Below are positions 1 to 8,388 of a stretch of 64,000 nt of DNA, in pieces. Below the pieces are notes generated by a model. That model saw nothing but the letters and a program-made list of their open reading frames with translations, made no database searches and was not told the DNA's origin. The translations under genes and the position numbers were made by a program. This stretch comes from Chromatiaceae bacterium (GTDB lineage Bacteria; Pseudomonadota; Gammaproteobacteria; Chromatiales; Chromatiaceae): contig JADKCI010000001.1 of NCBI GenBank assembly GCA_016714645.1, positions 620,001 to 684,000 on the forward strand, written 5' to 3'. Every line of letters begins with the position of its first letter. Position 1 is the first letter of the stretch.

Positions 1-973
1 GCTCCTTTTGCCGCTCCAGGTCCTTGTCGCGCTCGCCATGACTACTCAGCACTCCGCGCCAACGATCGAAAAACTTGTACTGGTTGATGTCCTGAATGCG
101 CTTCATGTCGGTTAAGACCCCGGGGTCCCTTCCAACGCTTACGTCCTCGCAATATAGCACCCGCGACCAAGGCTGGTAGTAGACCCGGAAGCCTGCGTCC
201 CGAACCCGGAAGGCCAGGTCCGTATCCTCGTAACAGGCTGGGGAATATCGTAAATCGAATCCACCAAGCCGCTCGAACAAGTCACGTTCGATCGCGAGCG
301 ACGCACCGGAGACATAGTCAGGCTCCCGCAGGTAGCTATACTCAGGCCGATAAGGGTCATCTAGCTGACCGTAGCTCAAGGCGGAGCCGTCACGAAAAAT
401 GATTCCACCCGCCTCTTTTTGACGCCCGTCTGGGAAAATCAACCGGCTGCCCACCAAACCCGCCCGTGGCACACTGTCGAAGGTGTCCAACAAGGCATCT
501 AGCCAACCTGACTGGACCTGGATATTATTGTTCAAAAATACCAAATACTCACCCTTGGCCTTGGCCGCTCCCAGGTTACAGGAGTGGAGAAGGCCCAGAT
601 ATCCCCCGTTACTGATAACGTAAAGGTTGCCGTAACTCTTAAGGCGTTCCGCCGTGGTCCCCTCCGGGTCATCATCGATCACGATGACCTCAAAGGAAGC
701 TTTATCCGTAGATGCGCACAACGCAGCCAGGCAATGATGGGTTTGGGAAAATTTTCGACAGCAGGGAATGATCAGGGATGCCCGTGGCCGTTCCCCGCAA
801 ACTGGGAGGACTAGGGGAGCAAAAGGTTCAACGACTTGGATAAGCTTAGGAGGCAGGGGGCGGAAAACTTGCACCCGCAGGCGCCGGCGAATCTTTTTCA
901 TCAGAACATCCAGTCCCTCGGTACGGAGGACATGGATTGCGCGCGAGGTAAAGCGAGGTATCGGGTTGGTCAT
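1..973 (-). CDS. GT2 family glycosyltransferase, C-terminus beyond window edge
   Basis: An uninterrupted reading frame runs from ATG at 973 to base 1 (324 residues visible) and has no stop inside the window. From about residue 62 it reads as a GT-A fold family 2 glycosyltransferase: a first strand (ASLIIPC), the strand-acid motif FEVIVIDDD, a second acidic motif VFLNNN where DxD is expected, then YVSGASLAIERDLF and the acceptor-loop motif YEDTDLAFR. It would transfer an activated sugar during surface-polysaccharide assembly in the cytoplasm; donor and acceptor cannot be told. The first 60 residues (basic, helical, RAIHVLRTEGLDVLMKKIRRRL) resemble the linker that in chimeric relatives follows an N-terminal domain. 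With a TGA five codons upstream and no clear ribosome binding site, the protein may be a truncated half of a longer ancestor. Confidence 0.85.
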   Translation of the reverse strand, partial: MTNPIPRFTSRAIHVLRTEGLDVLMKKIRRRLRVQVFRPLPPKLIQVVEPFAPLVLPVCGERPRASLIIPCCRKFSQTHHCLAALCASTDKASFEVIVIDDDPEGTTAERLKSYGNLYVISNGGYLGLLHSCNLGAAKAKGEYLVFLNNNIQVQSGWLDALLDTFDSVPRAGLVGSRLIFPDGRQKEAGGIIFRDGSALSYGQLDDPYRPEYSYLREPDYVSGASLAIERDLFERLGGFDLRYSPACYEDTDLAFRVRDAGFRVYYQPWSRVLYCEDVSVGRDPGVLTDMKRIQDINQYKFFDRWRGVLSSHGERDKDLERQKE

Positions 974-988
974 TCGAGCCGGCAGGTA

Positions 989-1129
989 TCAGGCTTCATT
1001 CAAGGTGAAATGTAAAGGCCATCGCATGGACAGGGTACGGTCTCGCAGCCATTTGCGGTGCAGATCTAGGTTTCCGGTAGCCAGATTTTGGCGAGTAGAA
1101 GATACCCAGCCCCGACGAGAGGCGGTTGC
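989..1129 (-). pseudogene. Possible 3' remnant of an unidentified gene
   Basis: A 46-codon frame bounded by TAA (1130-1132) and TGA (989-991) lies just upstream of the edge glycosyltransferase on the same strand. It encodes a protein-like tail including NLDLHRKWLRDRTLSMRW, with no plausible start. It could be the tail of a gene destroyed by rearrangement. No family is recognised and chance is possible. Confidence 0.22.
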
Positions 1130-1152
1130 TTAAAGGGGTATGGGGGAGATCA

Positions 1153-3810
1153 TCAATCTTTGTGATTTAATTCATCGAAAACAACTTCCATGGCTCGCGC
1201 TCTGTGAACCCAATCATTATCATCGGCTAACTTTGCAAGCCTGGCTTTAAAGACGGGATCGTTCTTGCAAATTGATGCCTGGTCAATGGCCAAGCTCAAA
1301 CTTTCCGCCGAATCCCCATATTTTACATCCTGAAATGCAATGCATTCGAGCATTTCATGGGTGACTACCACGGGTTTCTCCAATGCGAAATATTCAAACA
1401 GTTTTAGCGGCGATGTCGTGCGCGCGATTTCTCCGGGCTCGAAAGGAATAAAGCATACATCGAATTTAAGCGCGTAAGCTGGCAAAATTTTGTAATCAAT
1501 GACGCCTAGATATAGAAGATTGTTAGCTTTTGGTAGGCGATAACTTCCGCCATTATAATCCGGACCAATAAATACAAAACCCAAGTCGGGTCGCATTGAG
1601 ACCAACTCCCCAATCACGTCATACCAAAGCCAAGGCGCCAGTGCTCCAAAATAACCGATAATATTCGAGAACCTACCGATGAACGAGGTAAAAATGTCAC
1701 TCAATGCCGTATTATTATGGGTGGGGTTTCGGTAATGGCTGGTGTCAACACCATTTTGTACGAGGAGCACTTTGTTTTGCCCAACCGCCTCCAATGCCTC
1801 GTCGTAAAGTTTCCGAGCTGATGCAATAATGAAATCAGCGCCGCCTCCAAATGCGAATTTTTTCAGCTTAAGTAACCGCCTTATGTTATTTTTATCTCCG
1901 CTTATTTGCGGGTCGATATGATCAATGTACTCGTAGACCAGGACCCCTCTTTTGCCATTTTTCATGAGTAGCCCAGGGGTGTTAAAATATGCAGTTGAGT
2001 AAAAGGAGCGAACAATCCCCGTTAGCGTGGCAATTTCAGGTCGATTCGTCAGCCAGACATTCTTGCTTACTTCTCTAAATCCATTAACCTTATCCGCTGA
2101 CCAGTCACTTGTCATGTAGATAACCAGATATCCGAGATGGCCCAGAGCGGCGGAAATATGTTGTGGACGCTGGTAGAGAGACATATTCCAATCGACATTC
2201 AACTCTTGAACGAAGATTCCCTTGTAATGTTCCCGTTGTGACAAGACCTCATTAGTAAAATCCAACCAGCTGAGTTCGGATATGGTGTCCCCCGTCAACT
2301 TTTGGTTGATACAACCTCTTGGCGTAAGCTTTCTGGTCCAGCGAACAAAACTATAGCGGGGACCTTGTAAATATTGGCGAAACAAAGGAGGTATACGCCA
2401 ATAAGAAATTTTGAGAAGGTTGTAGAAAGTGGCCGCTGGGGCGTGAAATAACAGGTTTGCAAATCGTAAAGGGCGCGTAATTTTCCAAGACGTTGAGGAG
2501 GTTAGTTTGGCTAGCTCGGAACTCAAGCCCGAAATTTTAGCATCCCGTTCCGCTATAATTCGGTTGGATTCACTGGCCTGAGCATTAAAGTCGCTTATTT
2601 TTCCTTGGTAATGATCGGTGGTCCAGCTGTTAAGCCAGTCATGATTTCTAATTGATAAAGTCTGCTTTTGCTTCAAAGATGACGGGGAACACGATTGAGT
2701 GATCGCGGTCTCTAGAATTTGTTTGTGAAGCAATGTTTCCTGCTCCAACTGGTTAATTTTAAATTTCGACACAGATTTAATTGGGTCCCGCCCAAGCAAT
2801 TGACAAATAGCTTGATCCCAAGCGCGTTGGGGTTCATTGGGGCGGAGCCTTAGATTAAGGGGGCTCCCTGCCTGAATGGAAGCCGCTTCCATTTTTTGGT
2901 CATATTGAATACTTAATGTAGGCTTGCCTAATCTTAGGGCTAAAATTTGCGCGTGCAGTCGCATGGCTATGATCGCATCGCATTCGGCCAGTGCTTGAAT
3001 TGTTTCCTCTGGTTCGTTCCCTTTAATTAACTCCTGAGAAAAACCAGGAGCTAGCCGTGACATCATTCGGTGAAAAAAATCCAGCTTGTAATTGAACTCG
3101 TCAAGCTCGTCAATAATGTGGAATGGAATCCAGACGAGTTTATGATCCGCAGGTGGAATGGTGTTTTGAATAGCCATGATAAAGCGATCTTCCCACCCTT
3201 CGGCAAATTCCCAAGGTCTCAAGACAATCCCAATGCGGCTCTCGCTATCGGCTCGATTACTCAGGGTGCTGGGAAGCGGATATGCCCAAACGGGGTCAGG
3301 AGCGACTAGAGCAGTGCGCGAGACACCTAAGCTCCTAAGTAGTGAAAGGGAATCCGTATCTCTTAGACTGAGATAGGTGGCTATATTGAATATTTCACGA
3401 ACTATCCGACGAGATTCGTCACAATGCAAAGGGCCAATTCCCTGTGCCCATAACAACGTTGGGACGCCCATTTGATTTGCTAGTAGAATCGGCCTCGCAT
3501 ACATGGAAATATCGTTAGCACGAAAGTCATATAAGGCGGAAATAGTGAATTTATCATAATTTTGAAATAAGCCACCACCGCCTAGCACGAACAAACAACA
3601 TTCCATCATCTCCTTGGCAACCGCGGGTAGGTCAAACGCGTCAATAGATTTTATATAATGAAATTTATTTGTATGAAACGGATTTACGCTCATGGATACA
3701 ACTTCAGCCCCGAAATTCTGTGCCCAAAGCCTTAGGGATTCCAACAGTAATTCGTCGCCTAGATTTCCATCTCCATAGTAGCCGAACACAAAAATTTTTT
3801 TTTGCTGCAT
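1153..3810 (-). CDS. Polysaccharide pyruvyltransferase-like / glycosyltransferase fusion
   Basis: Predicted product is 885 residues. Residues 1-350 match the CsaB-type polysaccharide pyruvyltransferase fold: FGYYGDGNLGDE near the start, GGGGLFQN at about 78-85 and MRLHAQILALRLGKPTLSI in the second half. A coiled-coil stretch (about 395-430) leads into a linker with SSTSWKITRPLR. From about 529 the protein is a GT4-like glycosyltransferase (YQRPQHIS, then VQNGVDTSHY, then SPLKLFEYFALEKPVVV). The likely role is to modify and extend a surface glycan at the inner membrane. An in-frame TTG at 3852 would add 14 residues; ATG 3810 is preferred because the conserved fold begins at once and GGA lies just upstream. 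The gene is visibly richer in A and T than the core genes, which suggests transfer. Sugar specificity is unknown. Confidence 0.85.
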   Translation of the reverse strand: MQQKKIFVFGYYGDGNLGDELLLESLRLWAQNFGAEVVSMSVNPFHTNKFHYIKSIDAFDLPAVAKEMMECCLFVLGGGGLFQNYDKFTISALYDFRANDISMYARPILLANQMGVPTLLWAQGIGPLHCDESRRIVREIFNIATYLSLRDTDSLSLLRSLGVSRTALVAPDPVWAYPLPSTLSNRADSESRIGIVLRPWEFAEGWEDRFIMAIQNTIPPADHKLVWIPFHIIDELDEFNYKLDFFHRMMSRLAPGFSQELIKGNEPEETIQALAECDAIIAMRLHAQILALRLGKPTLSIQYDQKMEAASIQAGSPLNLRLRPNEPQRAWDQAICQLLGRDPIKSVSKFKINQLEQETLLHKQILETAITQSCSPSSLKQKQTLSIRNHDWLNSWTTDHYQGKISDFNAQASESNRIIAERDAKISGLSSELAKLTSSTSWKITRPLRFANLLFHAPAATFYNLLKISYWRIPPLFRQYLQGPRYSFVRWTRKLTPRGCINQKLTGDTISELSWLDFTNEVLSQREHYKGIFVQELNVDWNMSLYQRPQHISAALGHLGYLVIYMTSDWSADKVNGFREVSKNVWLTNRPEIATLTGIVRSFYSTAYFNTPGLLMKNGKRGVLVYEYIDHIDPQISGDKNNIRRLLKLKKFAFGGGADFIIASARKLYDEALEAVGQNKVLLVQNGVDTSHYRNPTHNNTALSDIFTSFIGRFSNIIGYFGALAPWLWYDVIGELVSMRPDLGFVFIGPDYNGGSYRLPKANNLLYLGVIDYKILPAYALKFDVCFIPFEPGEIARTTSPLKLFEYFALEKPVVVTHEMLECIAFQDVKYGDSAESLSLAIDQASICKNDPVFKARLAKLADDNDWVHRARAMEVVFDELNHKD

Positions 3811-4360
3811 TTTTATTCCAGGGTTTCTAAAAAAAGTAAAAATATTCAGCAACTGGTTGCCCGCTTGCTGTTGGGTTATTTGTTGGAGTAATGTTTTTTA
3901 ATTATTTTATTATAGCCCTCTGCCATGTCGTGCATCGTTAGTTGGTTGGGAGGGAAATGAGCACTTCCCGATAAAGCCTTATCCGACTGGCTTCATCCGG
4001 ATTATAAGTGACCCAGCCAATATTGGCTGGGATAGCTTCGCCTCGCCATGGTCGGAGTAGGCGAAATTCCACAAGGAGGCCTGATCTGATCGATATCAGA
4101 TTCATGGCGGGTCCGGGTCGGTTTGCGTAAATTACTTTTCGCCCCGCCGCTATCAATATTGGATCCAGGCCTAGGAATCGAGGCACGCGGCGTCTTTAAA
4201 AATATTTTTGGGCATTTTCAAAACGCGAGGGATTTTTGCAAGAAAGCGAAAGATTACAAACCCCTTGATCCTCGGTGCGAGCAACCCAGGACGACTCTGG
4301 AACAATTATAATATAGAATGTTGGCGTCCCTCCACCCCAGTCCTTGATAACACGCCCGGA
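3811..4360. promoter_or_regulatory. Divergent intergenic region with candidate -10 boxes and two palindromes
   Basis: No convincing gene is seen. A TATAAT lies at 3909-3914 on the minus strand, suitable for the gene to the left. Another TATAAT at 4307-4312 on the plus strand is suitable for the oxidoreductase to the right; neither has a good -35 box. A perfect 20-bp palindrome occupies 4012-4031 (CCCAGCCAAT and its complement), and a hairpin with 7-bp arms and a 4-bp loop lies at 4084-4101. An 82-codon minus-strand frame at 3938-4186 resembles nothing I know. Confidence 0.35.
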
Positions 4361-7300
4361 ATGTCTATCTCTCAACATCAGCGCATCCGCGAGATTCCCT
4401 ACAACTACACATCCTTTTCCGACCGGGAGATTGTGATCCGCTTCCTGGGCCAGGAAATGTGGGACCTGATCGAGGATTTACGGGGGACGCGGCGCACGGG
4501 GCGCTCGGCGCGCATGCTCTTCGAGGTCCTGGGGGACATGTGGGTGGTGACCCGCAACCCCTACCTGCAGGATGATCTGCTGGAGGACGACAAGCGCCGG
4601 GAACTCCTGATCAATGCCTTGCGCCACCGCCTCGATCAATTCGAGCGGCGCCTCAATGAAAACGCCCAGGCGTCGCGCCTCCTGGCGGCGGCCCGGGAAG
4701 CAGTGCGGGATTTTGGGCAGGGGCTGATGGATCTGCGCTCACGGCGCGGTGACCTGCATCGGGCTCTGGCCGGCATCACGCGCCGGGATAACCTGGACTT
4801 TGGTGGTCTAACACGGGTAGCCCACGCCACGGACGCCACCGACTGGCGCGTGGAGATGCCCTTCGTCGTCATCACCCCGGACACGGAGGCCGAGGTCGCC
4901 CCCATCGTCCGCGCCTGTCTGGATTGTGGGCTGAGTCTGATTCCGCGCGGCGGCGGCACCGGCTATACGGGTTCGGCCGTGCCCCTGGACCCTTGGTGCG
5001 CCGTGATCAATACCGAAAAGCTGGACGCCATTGCCGCGGTGGAGCGCTGCTCCCTGCCGGATCGGGCGGGAGAATGGCCGACCCTCTGGTGTGGCGCCGG
5101 TGCTATCACCCGCCGGGTCGCTGAGGTGGCGGAGGGGGCGGGACTGGTCTTCGCCGTGGACCCCACCTCCCAGGACGCCTCCACCATTGGCGGCAACATC
5201 GCCATGAACGCGGGTGGCAAAAAGGCGGTGCTGTGGGGCACCACCCTGGACAACCTGGTCTCCTGGCGCCTGGTGACACCGGATGCCGACTGGCTGGAGG
5301 TGGAGCGCCTGGGCCACAACCTGGGCAAAATCCATGACCAGGCCGAGGTGCGGTTCCGCATCTCCCGCTTCGGGCCGGATGGGCAAACCCCAAAGGGTGA
5401 GCCCGAGCTCCTGACCCTGCCGGGCCAGACCTTCCGCAAGGCGGGCCTGGGCAAGGACGTTACCGACAAGTTCCTCGCTGGCCTGCCGGGGGTGCAGAAG
5501 GAGGGCTGCGATGGTCTCATCACTTCCGCCCGTTTCCTGCTGCACCGGATGCCGGCGCAGACACGCACCCTCTGCATGGAGTTTTTCGGCGCCGATCTCT
5601 CCCTGGCGGTGCCGGCCATTCTGGAGATCAAGGAATACATCGACACCCTGCCCGAGGTCCAGATAGCCGGTCTGGAGCATCTGGACGAGCGCTACCTGCG
5701 TGCCCTGGACTATTCCACCAAGGCGGCCCGCGCCGAGTTGCCGAAGATGGTGCTGCTCGCCGACCTGGTTGCCGATGACGAGGGCCGGGTGACCGCCGCC
5801 GCCGAGCGGGTGGTGGCCTTGACCCAGGGCCGCCAGGGGGAGGCCTTTATCGCCGTCAGCCCCGAGGCCCGTCGCCGGTTTTGGCTCGATCGTGCCCGGA
5901 CCGCCGCCATCTCCCGCCACACCAATGCCTTCAAGATCAACGAGGATGTGGTGATACCGCTGGAACGGCTGGCGGACTATTCGCGGGCCATCGAGCGGAT
6001 CAATATCGAGCAGTCCATCGCCAACAAGCAGCGGATTCTGGAGGCCCTCCAGGACTATGTGGAGACTGAAATGCCGGAGGCTCGTGTCTGGCCGGGCTTC
6101 GAAGACTCCGCCGAATCCCAGGCCATTTTGGACGCCAGGCGCGGGGCGGCCCGTCAGGTGCTGGAGGAGACGCATCGCCGTTGGGGCCAGATCCTGGCCC
6201 TGCTCGATGCTCCGGCGGTGAATCACGCCAACCTCCTGGGGGAAATAGAGCAGGCGCGGGTCCAGGCGGGCGACAGCCTGTTGGATTTGCTCCTGCGCCG
6301 CGACCTGCGTCAGTCCCTGCGCCAGGAGGTCCGTCAGCGCCTGGACGAGATCTTCAGCGGCCAGGACATGGCCGCGGTGCGGGAACGGCTCGCCGCCATC
6401 CATGCCCGGGTCCGGGAGGCGCGCCTTTTCGTGGCCCTGCATATGCATGCGGGCGATGGCAATGTCCACACCAATATCCCGGTGCATTCCTCGGACTACG
6501 CCATGCTGCACGAGGCCGACCGCATGGTGGCCCGCATCATGGCCTTGGCGACCGGTCTGGGGGGGGTGATCTCCGGTGAGCACGGTATCGGGCTAACCAA
6601 GATCCAGTTTCTGGAGCCCGAAAAACTGGCGGCCTTCGTCCGCTATAAGCAGGCCGTGGATCCGGCGGGGCGCTTCAACCCGGGCAAGCTGATGCCGGGC
6701 TCGGGTCTCGAGGGCGCCTATACGCCCTCGCTCCGGCTGGTGAGCCAGGAGGCCATCATCCTGGAGGAAACGGAACTCGGCGCCCTCAACGAGGATATCA
6801 AGCACTGCCTGCGCTGCGGCAAGTGTAAGCCGGTCTGCATGACCCATGTACCCCGCGCCAACCTGCATTATTCGCCGCGCAATAAGATCCTCGGCACCGG
6901 CCTCATCATCGAGGCCTTCCTGTACGAGGAGCAGACACGCCGGGGTCTGTCGGGGCGCCATTTCGCCGAGATGAACGATCTGGCGGACCACTGCACCGTC
7001 TGCCATAAATGTCAGCCCCCCTGCCCGGTCAAGATCGACTTTGGCGAGGTGACGACGCGTTTGCGTCGCATCCTGGTAGACCGACGCCAAAAGCGCTTCA
7101 GCCCCGGCGCCTGGGCCGCTATGCGCTTCCTCGACGCCAAGGACCCCCGCGCCATCCGCCTGCTGCGTATCGGTCTAGCCACCTGGGGTTTTCGAGGCCT
7201 CAATCTCGCCAGCGCCCTGACCCGGCGTCTGGGCCTGTATCGGCGCCAGGAACCCCCGGCGGCGACCACGGGGCAACCCCAGGCCGTCACCCTGGCAAAG

Positions 7301-8281
7301 GAGTTATTGCGCCGGTCTATCCGTGTCAAGGTGCCGAAAAGGACCTTTCGCCAAATCCTGGGCCTGGAGGATGCCACCCAGGTGCCCATTCTGCGGAATC
7401 CCATACGTAATCCGGAGGAAATGGAGGCCGTTTTCTACTTCCCCGGCTGCGGCTCCGATCGCCTCTTCTCGGATATCGGCCTGGCTACCTTGGCGCTCCT
7501 CTATGAGCAGGGGGTGCAAACGGTGCTGCCCCCCGGTTACCTCTGCTGTGGCTACCCCCAGAGCGCCGGGGGCTACGAGGCCCAGGGCCGGCGCTTGACC
7601 ATGGAGAACCGCGTCCTCTTCCACCGCATCGCCAACACACTTAATTATCTTGATATTCGTACCGTCGTCGTTTCCTGCGGCACCTGTATGGACCAGTTGC
7701 TTCAGTATGAATTCGAGCGCATCTTTCCCGGCTGCCGCCTGTTGGACATCCATGAATATCTGATGGAAAGAGGTGTGACCCTCGCTGGCGGCGCCTTGCC
7801 CCAGCGCCGGGCCGAAGCGGCCCCCGTGACCGCTGGAGTGGAATCCTGGACGCGGGGCGGTTCGGGTATCCAGTACCTATATCATGATCCCTGCCATAGT
7901 CCCATGAAGACGCATGCCCCCCTCAAGGTTGCCGCCAGCCTCTTGGGCCAGCCTGTCACCCTCACCGACCGCTGCTGCGGCGAGGCTGGTACCCTGGGCA
8001 CCGCCCGCCCGGATATCGCCAGCCAACTTCGATATCGCAAGGAGGAATCCCTGGTTCAGGGCATCCGCGCCCTCACTGGCCGCGACCGCGCCCAAGGTGA
8101 CGTCAAGCTGTTGACCGCTTGCCCCGCCTGCCAGCAGGGCCTGGCCAAGTTTGGCGACGAAACGGGCTTGACCACGGAGTACATCATCGTAGAACTTGCC
8201 AACCAACGCTTGGGTAGGGGGTGGGAAAAGCAATTCCTCGATCGAGTAGGTGGAGTGGGTATCGAGCGAGTGTTGCTGTAA
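4361..8281 (+). CDS. FAD-linked oxidase / 4Fe-4S / CCG-domain oxidoreductase with DUF3683
   Basis: The 1306-residue product joins the parts of a D-lactate or glycolate dehydrogenase complex in one chain. About residues 8-125 are DUF3683. An FAD-binding PCMH domain follows with PRGGGTGYTGSAVPL at about 195-209, then an FAD-oxidase C domain with HMHAGDGNVHTN (about 693) and GEHGIG (about 738). Two ferredoxin-type clusters (CLRCGKCKPVC about 815; CTVCHKCQPPCP about 877) and two cysteine-rich CCG domains (GYLCCGYP about 1045; DRCCGE about 1205) complete it. It probably oxidises a 2-hydroxyacid and passes electrons through the Fe-S clusters to quinone. Start 4361 is chosen because DUF3683 begins there and a TATAAT at 4307-4312 would lie inside the longer frame that opens at 4208. 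Substrate is not shown by the sequence. Confidence 0.9.
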   Translation: MSISQHQRIREIPYNYTSFSDREIVIRFLGQEMWDLIEDLRGTRRTGRSARMLFEVLGDMWVVTRNPYLQDDLLEDDKRRELLINALRHRLDQFERRLNENAQASRLLAAAREAVRDFGQGLMDLRSRRGDLHRALAGITRRDNLDFGGLTRVAHATDATDWRVEMPFVVITPDTEAEVAPIVRACLDCGLSLIPRGGGTGYTGSAVPLDPWCAVINTEKLDAIAAVERCSLPDRAGEWPTLWCGAGAITRRVAEVAEGAGLVFAVDPTSQDASTIGGNIAMNAGGKKAVLWGTTLDNLVSWRLVTPDADWLEVERLGHNLGKIHDQAEVRFRISRFGPDGQTPKGEPELLTLPGQTFRKAGLGKDVTDKFLAGLPGVQKEGCDGLITSARFLLHRMPAQTRTLCMEFFGADLSLAVPAILEIKEYIDTLPEVQIAGLEHLDERYLRALDYSTKAARAELPKMVLLADLVADDEGRVTAAAERVVALTQGRQGEAFIAVSPEARRRFWLDRARTAAISRHTNAFKINEDVVIPLERLADYSRAIERINIEQSIANKQRILEALQDYVETEMPEARVWPGFEDSAESQAILDARRGAARQVLEETHRRWGQILALLDAPAVNHANLLGEIEQARVQAGDSLLDLLLRRDLRQSLRQEVRQRLDEIFSGQDMAAVRERLAAIHARVREARLFVALHMHAGDGNVHTNIPVHSSDYAMLHEADRMVARIMALATGLGGVISGEHGIGLTKIQFLEPEKLAAFVRYKQAVDPAGRFNPGKLMPGSGLEGAYTPSLRLVSQEAIILEETELGALNEDIKHCLRCGKCKPVCMTHVPRANLHYSPRNKILGTGLIIEAFLYEEQTRRGLSGRHFAEMNDLADHCTVCHKCQPPCPVKIDFGEVTTRLRRILVDRRQKRFSPGAWAAMRFLDAKDPRAIRLLRIGLATWGFRGLNLASALTRRLGLYRRQEPPAATTGQPQAVTLAKELLRRSIRVKVPKRTFRQILGLEDATQVPILRNPIRNPEEMEAVFYFPGCGSDRLFSDIGLATLALLYEQGVQTVLPPGYLCCGYPQSAGGYEAQGRRLTMENRVLFHRIANTLNYLDIRTVVVSCGTCMDQLLQYEFERIFPGCRLLDIHEYLMERGVTLAGGALPQRRAEAAPVTAGVESWTRGGSGIQYLYHDPCHSPMKTHAPLKVAASLLGQPVTLTDRCCGEAGTLGTARPDIASQLRYRKEESLVQGIRALTGRDRAQGDVKLLTACPACQQGLAKFGDETGLTTEYIIVELANQRLGRGWEKQFLDRVGGVGIERVLL

Positions 8282-8388
8282 AGGACTGAAAGAAACCTCT
8301 GTCAAGAGCGTGAAAATGGAGCCTTCGGCGCAAAGTGGCTCGGGGGGATGATCTCCACTCACAATTATCGACTTAAGTATTCAATGAC

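Noticed and set aside
4808..6583. A 591-codon open frame antisense to the FAD-linked oxidase
   Set aside because: Repetitive Gly/His/Gln composition typical of antisense of GC-rich genes and no recognisable domain.
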